Part shown: positions 1 through 8,963 of the stretch, piece by piece
How positions within the stretch are numbered: the stretch's first letter is position 1
Layout: each line of letters starts with the position of its first letter
Assembly: GCA_031552405.1 (NCBI GenBank)
Contig: JAVBMN010000012.1
Span: forward strand, 1 to 64,000
Reading direction: 5' to 3'
Source of the DNA: UBA1794 sp031552405
Lineage (GTDB): Bacteria > Bacteroidota > Bacteroidia > Bacteroidales > Bacteroidaceae
DNA: 64,000 bases
Notes under the pieces: model-generated
What the model was told of the DNA's origin: nothing
Seen by the model: the letters and a program-made list of their open reading frames with translations, nothing else
Databases searched by the model: none
Made by a program: the position numbers and the translations under genes

Positions 1-282
1 GGAGTATATCGAATCCCTGTACCTATAAGGATCAGCAATCAAGGAGTCTTCCGGAAACTGGTATGCATGAAGATACTCTTTTTCCCAGATGGAAAGAGCA
101 GAGTCTTTCTCCAAGGGCCTCATCGCACCCACAATATCCCATTGAAGGAGAGGAATATATAAAGAATCATTCGCCCCTTCGCCAATGACATACTTAGCAC
201 TCTTGTTTTGTTCTGCGCAGGAAAACAATTGGAGAAAGAGTATAAATCCAACTGTTTTCATAAGGTTTGTTATTGTTCTCAT
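1..282 (-). CDS. Lipoprotein, N-terminal part only (gene runs off the window)
   Basis: The reverse strand from 282 to 1 is open throughout. It opens with a lipoprotein signal peptide: a hydrophobic stretch GFILFLQLFSC, where the Cys is a plausible lipidation site. Two in-frame ATGs are possible, at 282 and at 261; the second gives a more compact signal (MKTVGFILFLQLFSC). The visible mature part is polar, with WDIVGAM and WEKEYLHAYQFPED, and matches no family I can name. It is divergent from the Spi-like genes at 539. The lipoprotein call is good; function is unknown. Confidence 0.6.
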   Translation of the reverse strand, partial: MRTITNLMKTVGFILFLQLFSCAEQNKSAKYVIGEGANDSLYIPLLQWDIVGAMRPLEKDSALSIWEKEYLHAYQFPEDSLIADPYRYRDSIYS

Positions 283-466
283 ATACAATGAATATAAATA
301 TATGCAACAAAAGTAACATCATTTTCAGATTTATCAAACAATTACTAAAGAAATTAGAAAAGATCTAAATCTGCTAATTATCCATTGACATTCAATAAAT
401 AATTAGCAGTTCCCCTACTCCCACGTCATAAACCCCGATTTTCATGCCGTATAACATATTTACTTT

Positions 467-498
467 CTTGCACACTTCAAAAAAAACCTATATTTTTA
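467..498 (+). promoter_or_regulatory. Putative Bacteroides-type promoter of the Spi-like pair
   Basis: CTTG at 467-470, a 20-nt spacer, then TATTTTTA at 491-498, close to the Bacteroides consensus TTTG-N19-21-TAnnTTTG. It lies 40 nt before the ATG at 539. The rest of 283-538 is AT-rich and shows nothing else I can support. Confidence 0.5.
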
Positions 499-538
499 AA
501 GCGTTGTTTATATTTAATCTTATAATCTTAATAGTGTC

Positions 539-1144
539 ATGAGAAAGATTCTTTTTTCGATGTCGATTTTGCTCGCTTGGACGGCATCGTTACCCGCTCA
601 GATTACGCGGGAACAAGCGGATATCATCGCGCTGGATTTCTTAAAAAGCGAAGTGGTACAAGAGGGTGCTTTATATGTGAACGATAAAACGCCGGATGAA
701 GAAAGCATAACCCTGATCACTTCCAAAGAAGAAATCATCAATGTGAAATACGCCTGTTGGGTTTATTTTCTAAATGAAAGTGAATCTACCCGAAGCTACT
801 ACCTGCTTGTAAAAGCCAACAACGGCAGCTTGCTGGAAATAGTTACAAGCAACGACCTTGGCCCCAGCGACTTAACCTCGTGGATCGCAGTGAGGAATAC
901 TTCCAGTTTAACCGAAAAGGAAAATCCTATCAAAACTCTTTATCAGGATCCAGCAACCGGCCTGTTAACAATTCCTTGCTCTGGAGATTATACCCATGTG
1001 AAGATCTATGATCTGAAAGGAGCTTGTCTTTTCTCCAAATTACTTTCGAAAGAAGGGACCTCTCAATTAAACGTTTCTTTCCTGATAGCTGGTACTTATA
1101 TGGTAAGCGCAGATGGGGAAACGTATAAGATAATCAAGAATTAA
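539..1144 (+). CDS. Secreted Spi-type (streptopain inhibitor-like) protein with sorting-like tail
   Basis: The 201-aa protein has a signal peptide (about 1-21, ending LPAQ). Next comes a region like the Spi inhibitor/propeptide fold of C10 cysteine proteases: ITREQADIIALDFL, then YACWVYFLNE and YYLLVKANNGSLLEI (about 22-118). The last 50 residues resemble a Por-secretion-type tail (HVKIYDLKGA ... AGTYMVSADG). In Bacteroides, Spi-like proteins usually accompany C10 proteases and inhibit them; no C10 protease is visible in this window. The stop is a few bases before the next gene, which is a paralogue, so the two are probably cotranscribed. Inhibitor activity is inferred from fold resemblance only. 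Confidence 0.6.
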   Translation: MRKILFSMSILLAWTASLPAQITREQADIIALDFLKSEVVQEGALYVNDKTPDEESITLITSKEEIINVKYACWVYFLNESESTRSYYLLVKANNGSLLEIVTSNDLGPSDLTSWIAVRNTSSLTEKENPIKTLYQDPATGLLTIPCSGDYTHVKIYDLKGACLFSKLLSKEGTSQLNVSFLIAGTYMVSADGETYKIIKN

Positions 1145-1165
1145 AGATTGAAAAAGGATAGTATT

Positions 1166-2320
1166 ATGAAAAAGTTACTGTTACTATTAGTTGCTCCATT
1201 TGTTTTTCTCTCCTCGCTTTCAGCGCAAATCACTCAGGAAGAGGCAGACGGGATCGTATTGAACTACATGAGCGGAGAAACACGGTCTTATACCGTATAC
1301 GCAAAAGAGAATATACAGGAAAACATGATCGTCACGGCCTCTGCCGAAGAAGTGATCGAATTGAACTATACATGCTGGGCGTATTACGTCTACTTTCCCG
1401 ACATTTCTTTAGGATATTGCTTAATTGCCAAGGCAAGCGATGGAAACTTATTGAAAGTCAGCACAAAAAACAATATGCCGAACGACTTGAGTCAATGGAG
1501 AGTGCTTATGGGAAATTACAGATACAAAACAGGTTATATCGTTGGCTACGAAACTTGTGGACTGACAATCGAAAATGAAGTGGGACATACAAAAGGATAT
1601 ATCTTCATTTCCGAAGATCTTAAAGACACGCTTGCCGTGTATAACTTCCCGCAAAGCATATACGATTTTCCCGCGGAAATATTTACCGAAACAAGCCCTT
1701 ATCTAGTGAACGCATCGTTCCCTGAACAATACCGGAACACCTTTAAAGTTCAATTAGGATATACACTATCATCCGAAGAAGAAGTCTTTAAACTCGGACT
1801 GAAAGACGCTTGTGCGATGCCTGCCATATACCCTATAAGAGAAACATATAAGCAATGTATTCCTGTAATCATCCATAGTGCAAAGAAAATTAAAGAATGC
1901 GACTGGGAAGAAGTATCACCCGCTACCGCAACAGACATAAAGGCTAAATTAAATGCCGTATTCTCTGAAACTAACCCACTTGTTGCAAACATTCCAGGAG
2001 ATACTTTATTCTATGTAATCCACAGCAAAGAAGAGCTTGCAAAGGTCAGCATGAATATTAACACCCCTATAGACATAGATTTTGAAAACCAAACTCTTGT
2101 CTGGGGAAGGATTCTAACCTCATCCATTTCAGACAATATCCATTCTAAACAACTATCTGTATGTGAGTCATCTTCTGATTACAAGTATACAGTCACTGTA
2201 GGTAAATGTATTGACTGCTGGACTGCTCTGGGTAATCTCTATTTTTGGGATATCTACCCTAGAAAAATAGACGCTAAAGATATTGCATTCATTGTAAGCA
2301 ACTGCAAACAATTGCCCTGA
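1166..2320 (+). CDS. Secreted two-domain protein with N-terminal Spi-like domain
   Basis: The 384-aa protein has a signal peptide MKKLLLLLVAPFVFLSSLSA. The ATG at 1166 is chosen over the in-frame TTG at 1148 because the signal begins there. Residues about 22-115 repeat the Spi-like pattern of the upstream gene (ITQEEADGIVLNYM, YTCWAYYVYF, YCLIAKASDGNLLKV). Residues about 130-384 form a second region, beta-rich in appearance (GYIFISEDLKDTLAVYNFP), which I do not recognise. The gap to the upstream paralogue is about 20 nt, consistent with an operon from a tandem duplication. A bidirectional terminator follows. A protease-inhibitor role is plausible but not shown. Confidence 0.55.
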   Translation: MKKLLLLLVAPFVFLSSLSAQITQEEADGIVLNYMSGETRSYTVYAKENIQENMIVTASAEEVIELNYTCWAYYVYFPDISLGYCLIAKASDGNLLKVSTKNNMPNDLSQWRVLMGNYRYKTGYIVGYETCGLTIENEVGHTKGYIFISEDLKDTLAVYNFPQSIYDFPAEIFTETSPYLVNASFPEQYRNTFKVQLGYTLSSEEEVFKLGLKDACAMPAIYPIRETYKQCIPVIIHSAKKIKECDWEEVSPATATDIKAKLNAVFSETNPLVANIPGDTLFYVIHSKEELAKVSMNINTPIDIDFENQTLVWGRILTSSISDNIHSKQLSVCESSSDYKYTVTVGKCIDCWTALGNLYFWDIYPRKIDAKDIAFIVSNCKQLP

Positions 2321-2373
2321 AATATAGAGAATTACATTTGAGTGGATAAGTCGAAAGTCTATCTCATTCATAA

Positions 2374-2405
2374 AAAAGGGACTTCACTACTGATTAGTCC
2401 CTTTT
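2374..2405. terminator. Bidirectional intrinsic terminator
   Basis: AAAAGGGACT at 2374-2383 pairs perfectly with AGTCCCTTTT at 2396-2405 around a 12-nt loop. A/T tracts on both sides let it serve the rightward Spi-like genes and the leftward GH2 pseudogene. Confidence 0.85.
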
Positions 2406-2434
2406 CATGTATATAAAGGAGAAATATGCAGGGG

Positions 2435-3707
2435 CTATTTCTTTTTCTCTGGTTTCAATTCATCAGGAGAATCGTTAGTATACATGCGTACTGAAGGTGT
2501 TGCCCTCGTAAACAAATCCTGAATCAGCTGTGGATTGACCGCATACTGAGGCCGAAAATAGTCCGAGTTCATATAGTCCAGAATAGCTTTTCGCATCTGG
2601 CGGGCTACAAAGCGCTTCTCCAAGTCGTTGGTGATATCCATACTGGACATTATCAATTTCCCATTCAGGACTTTGGCTTCAAACAATGAACCGATCTTAC
2701 GACTTAGAAACCATGTATCAATATTCTGTACAAGAGGTTCGAATTCGTTCCCAAAATCGGAGAATAACATCACTTGGGCATTATTCAATAGTTCCCACCA
2801 TTGTAGATTGCTATGGTAGTCAGTCGGGAAATTCACCTAAATTCAGTTCCATTTCACAGCTTAACGTTCCCCCAGCCATCCGGTAACGCTGAAAGACCGG
2901 GGCCACAATATGGCTTTTGTCCGAATTGAAACTCTCTGCCGACAAACAGATATCCACAGGAGTTACCGAACGGGAATGCGATCGAATAACCATCTTTACG
3001 AGAGCTTTCTTCTGTTTCAGGTCAGGATAAACCTGAATATCATCAAAATAGAGAGTTGGAGTTGTGCTCAGATTGATTTTACCCACAATTCCATTCCAGT
3101 TTCCCTGTGTATGGTCGGAAATGCTATGAGAGTCCATGCCTACATTGATTTCTTTGATACGGTTATCCACTCGGATTGAGATCACGTTCTTCCCAAGAGA
3201 AACAAGCGAAGTTATATCATAGCTATGGGGTATACACAGGCTGTTCTGCATACCGGCTTTCCGGTTGTTCACCCAAACAGTTGTTTCTATATGGGGACGT
3301 TCGAGGAATAGAATAATGCGCTCATTCTTCCAGTCCAACGGGATATTTACCTGCTTCTGATACCATGCCACCCCCACATAATACCGTTGTGGAGTTAGAA
3401 AAAAGGGCGCTTTGAAATTCTCTTCTATCCGGTAACGTTCCATAGCAGGATTAAAATAGAACGAGCTATCGTACAAGCTGGCCGTCCATTGAGTATGGAC
3501 ATTGGGGAGATCTCCTTTCAACCTTTCGGGCATTGAGCCGGGAAGTTCAATCTGATCAGTCAACACTCGTTTATACCACTTCTCTTTTATGCCGATATCC
3601 TGTCTGTCAATCTCAAAAGACCAGTTCCCCGACAAATCAATTTCGTTCTGAGCCGTTACAGAACCGATGAATAGAATAAGAATAAAGAAATAGATGATTT
3701 TTCACAT
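2435..3707 (-). pseudogene. Glycoside hydrolase family 2 pseudogene with catalytic domain deleted
   Basis: Two GH2-like pieces lie in different frames. The 5' piece (about 3707-2820) holds a signal-peptide-like stretch (IIYFFILILFIGSVTAQ) and a GH2 sugar-binding domain (LSGNWSFEID, FLERPHIETTVWVNNRKAG). It ends GEFPD-stop. The 3' piece (about 2836-2435) reads NFPTDYHSNLQWWELL to the C-terminus as in large Bacteroides GH2 enzymes. The TIM-barrel catalytic region is absent. The junction is at a short AATTTCCCGA run that fits both sides. The expected start is also broken: ATG at 3707-3705 is followed at once by TGA. It is last in the MFS/DUF5107 operon. I judge it non-functional. Confidence 0.8.
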
Positions 3708-3773
3708 GCAATGGAATTTAAATAGTTGGAACAATGTACCTGCCGGGATACCTTGTACCCCCGACAAGGCATT

Positions 3774-4057
3774 TTACTTTTCAACGATATCAAAAGAGAG
3801 TTTGTATTCGGGTATCAATCGAAGGCTTTCCAATTTGAAGAACTGCTTCTTCTCTGAAAAATCAGGGATTCTCTCCTGCGGAAAGTCGGACAAAAATGTA
3901 GCTTCCACCCAGTTTAAGATGTCCTTCAAGAATCTCTCTTTTGGGGTATCCGGCTACATCAAATACATAGGAAGAAGCGTGTTCCTGCCCCAGGATGGTA
4001 GTGCTACCCCCCTGTTATCAAGAAACCTATTAATCCTGAAATGACTATTTTTTTCAT
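3774..4057 (-). pseudogene. Remnant of a GH35-like beta-galactosidase gene
   Basis: An ATG at 4057, 12 nt after the DUF5107 gene, starts MKKIVISGLIGFLITGG and then hits TAG just after a run of six G. With five G the frame continues GSTTILGQEHASSYVFDVAG and REILEGHLKLGG, which resembles the start of GH35-type beta-galactosidases. A further shift joins a 3' stretch ending LIPEYKLSFDIVEK-stop. So about 30 N-terminal and 50 C-terminal codons survive and the enzyme body is gone. The GH35 assignment rests on one short motif and is tentative; that the gene is broken is clear. Confidence 0.5.
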
Positions 4058-4069
4058 AAGGAACCTGTT

Positions 4070-7000
4070 TTAATTGCTTTTATTACCCGTTTCATCCAGT
4101 ATGAACCGGATGTCCGAATTGTTTATATCCAGTTCCCATGCTTTTTGAAGATACTGTCTGCCTGAGGCCACATTACCAAGTCCTAATTCTCCTAAGCCGA
4201 TTACATAATAACAGTGTATCTGGTTACGGATATTCAGGTCGTCTTCCCAAATTGCAAGATCGGGCAGGGAAACAGCAAAGTAATCAATCCGACACTTGTC
4301 AAACAGATGTTTCTTGCCATGGTTGATCAGCTTGTTGAAGCGTCCTTTTGCCTTGTCAGTCTCGCCCAAGGCCTCCAGGGCCAGCCCTTGGTAATAGATT
4401 TTATCTGGCTGCTGATCATTGTAGTAATAGGCTTGCTGAGGCTCGGATGAACCTACGGTTGCCTTCTGAAGATACAATACAGCTTCCTCCTCTCTTCCCA
4501 AAGCGCGGCAGGCAAGTCCTTTCAGGTAATTTATGTCGTTTTCTTCGGCATTGGCCAGTTTGCCTTCGCCCAGGTTATGGGGGTACGCCTCTGTCTCTGC
4601 CAGCAGCAGTAATGCTTTTTCGTATTCTCGATGCTTCATGAGCTGCTTTGCTTGTTGTACCCAGCAAAGAACATATTGCTTGGTTATCCTTCCTTCGCCT
4701 CCTTCCCAGGGATGAAATTTCCGGGAAGCAATCAGGTCTTTGGCAGTTTGATGATGGCCAAACTGGTTGTACAGTGTAATCCTTTCGATGCACAGATCAT
4801 CGCGTTGTACTACCAGATCGGTGTATTTGTCAAATAGCTCTAGCCGTACTTCGGGTGTTACTCCCTGCTTTTTATACAGTTGGTCCAGCTCCATGAAGAT
4901 TCGTGCATCTGTTTTATCCAGTTCAAAGGCTTTTTCAAGAAGCTGTTTGGCCTCTTCTTTTCTATTGAGCTTGTTGTAATATGCCAATGACAGGTTGCGT
5001 AGTGCGGTGGGGAATCGATCGTTTAATTGTATGGATGCTTCCCAACAGGCTATAGCTTCCTCATACTGACGGGCAGCATACCAGAAGTTTCCCAGATAAT
5101 AGGGGGCGTATGAGTCAGACGGATTGGTCCGTATCGCATCCTGTAAGATACATACTTCTTCAATACGGTTGGGGAAACATTTGTCCGGACACATCCGGGA
5201 TGCTTTTGTATAATATTCTTTTGCCTTTTGATTATCTCCCGAGAGTGAGGCGAAGTATCCCAGACTGTAATATACCATCGGGTAGACCTTATTCTCCTCA
5301 GGAATGCTACATAATAGGAGCTGGCTTGCCTCGTGATACAATCCGGCGGCTGCAAAGTCAAGCGCGTATTCAATGTATGGATGAGTGGCGCCATGCATCA
5401 GTGTTTCCAATTCTTCGAGGTCTGCCGGGGCGTGGGTCAACAAGTACTTCTCGAAACGGCATCCCATATTGAATGAATCTATTTTCAGAGACTCCTCAAT
5501 GAGTGCCAGCGCTTCTTCTTTGCGTCCGAGTTTCCGGAGAATCGACGCTTTCAGCTGACGGGCCTTGTGGTTGTGCCAGTTGCGAATCAGGCAACGGTCA
5601 ATTCTATCCAGCGCATCTTCCCATAACTGACGGGAACTGTCAATTAATGCCAGGGCGTAATAGCCGGCATCCTGCCAGGCTGCATTCCAGGTGGATTTGA
5701 AAAAGGCAGAGTAGGCTTCATCCTTTTTGCCTTGCATATTCAGGCACCATCCCAGGTTGTAATAGGGTTCGCCCTCATACGGGTTCGGATTGCGCTCCGT
5801 CAGGGTTTCGGTGGCTTTCCGGAAATAGGGCTCTGCCTTTGCAAATTGCCCTTTGCGCATCAATAATAACCCTACGGCGTTATTGCTACGAATATCTCCC
5901 GGCTCCCGGCTGAGAGCTTCCATGTAATAATCCATTGGGTTATAGGTAGCGTGGCGGTACTGTTCCAAGTGTTGCCCTGTGAGGAAAAGTTGCTCAATGG
6001 AAGCGATCTCTTGCGGAGTTTTGGCGGCTTTGGCAGGATCAGGTACGGGCTTTATCTCTGGTTTATCCGCTTGGTAGGCGAGTAGCTTTCTGCCATCTGC
6101 GGCATAAAGTTCAAAGAGGAGCTGCTCAGGAAGGAGATTGCCTGTGGCTACACTCTTTTCATACGCATTTCCAGGCGCTACATTTGCTTTTTCATCAATA
6201 TACTTTTCTCCTTTTTCATCTTTCAGGACAACGTGCAGATCCTTGCTGTCGGAGGTGGTGTAAAGAATAACCTTGGTTATGCCATTCTGAACCTCTACAT
6301 TGACAACCGCCTCTTTGTTGGCGTTCTTTACATAGCCCACATCGGAATAGGGCATGAAATACTGAGTCCATGATTTCTCCTCGCCGGGTTGTAGCCATGA
6401 GAAGTCGGGCTGGTTGTCCGTATAGACTCCTGTCATGAGTTCAATATATGGCCCGTCTTCGTCGGTCAGATTCCTGTCCCATGCCTGTCCGAAATCTCCG
6501 TTTCCCCAGGTCCATTGTTTCTTTCCGGGTGATACATGATGGTTGGCCACGTGTAGCAAACCACCCTTCACGTCTTCTTCGTAACCTCCTACAAAATCAA
6601 ACTTGGACTGGATAGCCATGTAGGAAGTAGGTACTGGTATGTTTTCATACTTCGAGATGTCAACTCCTGCAGAGTAATCTTGTTTATAATAGACTCCTGT
6701 AGCGATAGGAAAATTAGATACATCCCTCTTTCCGTGATCAAATACCGCATGTACATCGGGTGGGAAAACCGAATGGTATTTCTTGTGAACCACTACTGCC
6801 GGATTGGCCCACCATAGAAAGGTTTGGGGGAATGCGGTGCGGTTGTATACTTTTACTTTTATTTCTATATAAGATTTGCCGGGGTATAGGGTAAATCCCT
6901 GCATTCCTTTGGTTCGGAACATACGTTCTACCTCGTTGCACCAAACCGTAATGCTACCGTCGGCATTGTTCTCAATCATAGAATCTGTGGGTAGAAAGGT

Positions 7001-7423
7001 GCTGGGACGGTGATGTTGCGGCCAGTTGAACTCAATTCCTCCTGAGATCCAGGGCCCTGTAAGACCTACCAATGCAGGCTTAACTACCTGGTTGTAATAT
7101 ACAAAATGCCGTTGCTTTACTTTATCGTATGCCATGTGAATACGCCCGCCCAGTTCCGGCAGGATCATCACCTTGATATATTCATTTTCAATAAAGAGGG
7201 CTCTGTAGGGCTTGTCTTTCTTTTCGTCTGATACCTTTTCAATTACCGGATAGGGGTATACCACCCCTGAACTGCCTTGATAGACACGCTTTTCCAGGAA
7301 CATCGGGTTCTTTTCTTCTTCGCCCGCCTCATAGGCGGGTAATAGGATGGTTTCTTCCCATGCCTTCACTACATTTTTCTCTTTTACAGTAGATTGAATC
7401 AGATAAGAGGTTATATTTTCCAT
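4070..7423 (-). CDS. DUF5107 domain protein with long TPR region
   Basis: 1117 aa from the ATG at 7423 (an in-frame TTG at 7438 adds five residues). Residues about 30-430 match the DUF5107 pattern, a mutarotase-like beta-sandwich family (PELGGRIHMAYD, GGIEFNWPQHHRPS, TWGNGDFGQAWDRNL). The rest is about a dozen TPR-like helical pairs (NAVGLLLMRKGQFAKAEPYF, YYNLGWCLNMQGKKDEAY). No signal peptide is visible, so it may be cytosolic. It lies 38 nt downstream of the sugar porter and 12 nt upstream of the GH35-like remnant, so it belongs to one sugar operon. Family is confident; its enzymatic role is unknown to me. Confidence 0.85.
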   Translation of the reverse strand: MENITSYLIQSTVKEKNVVKAWEETILLPAYEAGEEEKNPMFLEKRVYQGSSGVVYPYPVIEKVSDEKKDKPYRALFIENEYIKVMILPELGGRIHMAYDKVKQRHFVYYNQVVKPALVGLTGPWISGGIEFNWPQHHRPSTFLPTDSMIENNADGSITVWCNEVERMFRTKGMQGFTLYPGKSYIEIKVKVYNRTAFPQTFLWWANPAVVVHKKYHSVFPPDVHAVFDHGKRDVSNFPIATGVYYKQDYSAGVDISKYENIPVPTSYMAIQSKFDFVGGYEEDVKGGLLHVANHHVSPGKKQWTWGNGDFGQAWDRNLTDEDGPYIELMTGVYTDNQPDFSWLQPGEEKSWTQYFMPYSDVGYVKNANKEAVVNVEVQNGITKVILYTTSDSKDLHVVLKDEKGEKYIDEKANVAPGNAYEKSVATGNLLPEQLLFELYAADGRKLLAYQADKPEIKPVPDPAKAAKTPQEIASIEQLFLTGQHLEQYRHATYNPMDYYMEALSREPGDIRSNNAVGLLLMRKGQFAKAEPYFRKATETLTERNPNPYEGEPYYNLGWCLNMQGKKDEAYSAFFKSTWNAAWQDAGYYALALIDSSRQLWEDALDRIDRCLIRNWHNHKARQLKASILRKLGRKEEALALIEESLKIDSFNMGCRFEKYLLTHAPADLEELETLMHGATHPYIEYALDFAAAGLYHEASQLLLCSIPEENKVYPMVYYSLGYFASLSGDNQKAKEYYTKASRMCPDKCFPNRIEEVCILQDAIRTNPSDSYAPYYLGNFWYAARQYEEAIACWEASIQLNDRFPTALRNLSLAYYNKLNRKEEAKQLLEKAFELDKTDARIFMELDQLYKKQGVTPEVRLELFDKYTDLVVQRDDLCIERITLYNQFGHHQTAKDLIASRKFHPWEGGEGRITKQYVLCWVQQAKQLMKHREYEKALLLLAETEAYPHNLGEGKLANAEENDINYLKGLACRALGREEEAVLYLQKATVGSSEPQQAYYYNDQQPDKIYYQGLALEALGETDKAKGRFNKLINHGKKHLFDKCRIDYFAVSLPDLAIWEDDLNIRNQIHCYYVIGLGELGLGNVASGRQYLQKAWELDINNSDIRFILDETGNKSN

Positions 7424-7461
7424 AACAAGTTTCAGCAATATAGTTTAAATGATGAATGTAT

Positions 7462-8841
7462 TTATTTTGTAAGTTCCTTTTCGATCTCTTCCAAGGACTT
7501 CCCTTTTGTTTCGGGCAGCTGGGAACGGATAAACAGGAATCCCGCCAGGCAGATAGCGCCGTATATCCAAAAGGTTCCGGAGGCGTTCAAACTTTCGTTC
7601 AGCAAAGGGAAACTATAAGTAAGCAGGAAGCTGGCCGCCCACAGGAAGACGGTGGATACCGCCATGGCAGCACCTCGTATCTTATTCGGGAATATCTCTG
7701 ATAAAATGACCCAGACAATGGGAGCCAGGGACATGGCATAACAGGCAATGGCAAGGACTACAAGGATCAGCATAGGCAGTCCCGTGATCTGGAAATAATA
7801 GCAGGTACCTAATACCGCATAGATAAGTGCCAGGCCTGCCGACCCGATGAACATCAATGCACGGCGCCCCCAGCGATCTACCGTATAAATAGCTACAAAC
7901 GTGAAGATTACATTGGTTACTCCGGTCACTACGATATTCATGAGTACATCAGATACTGTATATCCGGCTGCTGAGAATATTTCGTGTGCATAATTGAATA
8001 TAACATTGATACCACACCATTGTTGGAATACCGCCAACACAATCCCTATCATCAGGATTTTACGGACATTCGGTTGAAACAGGGCTTTCCAGTCGGCCTT
8101 TTCCTGTGCGTCGTGGCTGGGAAGCGTTTCAATTTCGCTGAGTTCTGTTTCAGCATATTTATCTCCGCCTATCTTGGCAAAGATCTTATACGCTGCTTCC
8201 CTCTTCCGGTTGATGGCCAGCCAACGGGGGCTTTCCGGTATTATAAAGGCTAAGATGAAGAATGCAATTGCAGGAACAAGCCCCGCCCAGAACATCCACC
8301 GCCAGGCCCATTCTATCCCTTCCGCGGATAAGCTGTTCTTATCAGGCATGAAATAATCTCCGATTTGCCAGTTGACAATCTGCGCTGCAAGGATACCCAA
8401 TACAATGGTCAGCTGGTTCAATGACACAAAACGGCCACGCACGGCGGGCGGGGAAACCTCCGCTATATAAATAGGTGAGATGTTGGAAGCGATGCCAATA
8501 CCGAATCCACCCAGAATGCGATACAGGATAAACCAAAAGAAACTGTCCGCAGCGCCGGTGCCGAGTGCAGAAACGGAGAACAGGATGGCAGCCAGGATCA
8601 GCATCTTCTTCCTGCCGTATTTATCACTCCACAAACCCGCCAGCAAGGCTCCTATCAGGCACCCGATCAGGGCACTACCCATGGCCCATCCCCGCATGGT
8701 GGCAGAACCCTCCAATCCAAAGAAGGGTTCATAAAAGATTTTAGCTCCTCCGATGACTACCCAGTCATATCCGAAAAGAAGTCCGCCCATTGCCGAGACA
8801 AACGTAATAAGGAGCAGGTACGATTTTTTATACGTATTCAT
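7462..8841 (-). CDS. MFS sugar porter (XylE/AraE-like sugar:proton symporter)
   Basis: The 459-aa protein has twelve hydrophobic segments and the signatures of the MFS sugar porter family: GGLLFGYD near the start, SDKYGRKK after TM2, PESPRWL before the central loop, QQWCGINVIFNYA in TM7, DRWGRRA, and PETKGKSLEEIE at the end. The likely substrate is a pentose or hexose; the exact sugar cannot be read from sequence. It is the first gene of a leftward operon with DUF5107 and two broken glycosidases, and diverges from an AraC regulator. A TACATTTG box (reverse strand, 8870-8877) lies about 30 nt upstream and probably serves as the -7 element. Confidence 0.9.
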   Translation of the reverse strand: MNTYKKSYLLLITFVSAMGGLLFGYDWVVIGGAKIFYEPFFGLEGSATMRGWAMGSALIGCLIGALLAGLWSDKYGRKKMLILAAILFSVSALGTGAADSFFWFILYRILGGFGIGIASNISPIYIAEVSPPAVRGRFVSLNQLTIVLGILAAQIVNWQIGDYFMPDKNSLSAEGIEWAWRWMFWAGLVPAIAFFILAFIIPESPRWLAINRKREAAYKIFAKIGGDKYAETELSEIETLPSHDAQEKADWKALFQPNVRKILMIGIVLAVFQQWCGINVIFNYAHEIFSAAGYTVSDVLMNIVVTGVTNVIFTFVAIYTVDRWGRRALMFIGSAGLALIYAVLGTCYYFQITGLPMLILVVLAIACYAMSLAPIVWVILSEIFPNKIRGAAMAVSTVFLWAASFLLTYSFPLLNESLNASGTFWIYGAICLAGFLFIRSQLPETKGKSLEEIEKELTK

Positions 8842-8909
8842 GGTATATAATGAATTTGAAATTACGATGCAAATGTACTGCCTTCCTTACAAACAAAAAT
8901 GGAATATTC

Positions 8910-8941
8910 ATTGCAAAACATGGAAAAAACAATTATCTTTC
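8910..8941 (+). promoter_or_regulatory. Putative promoter of the AraC-type regulator
   Basis: ATTG at 8910-8913, a 20-nt spacer, then TATCTTTC at 8934-8941, near the Bacteroides consensus. It lies 22 nt upstream of the ATG at 8964, in the divergent gap shared with the MFS gene. Confidence 0.5.
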
Positions 8942-8963
8942 GCCACAATAAACAGATTTCAAT

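Noticed and set aside
3694..4044. Plus-strand open frame of 116 codons
   Set aside because: It runs opposite to two decayed glycosidase genes; its reverse complement carries the recognisable protein motifs.
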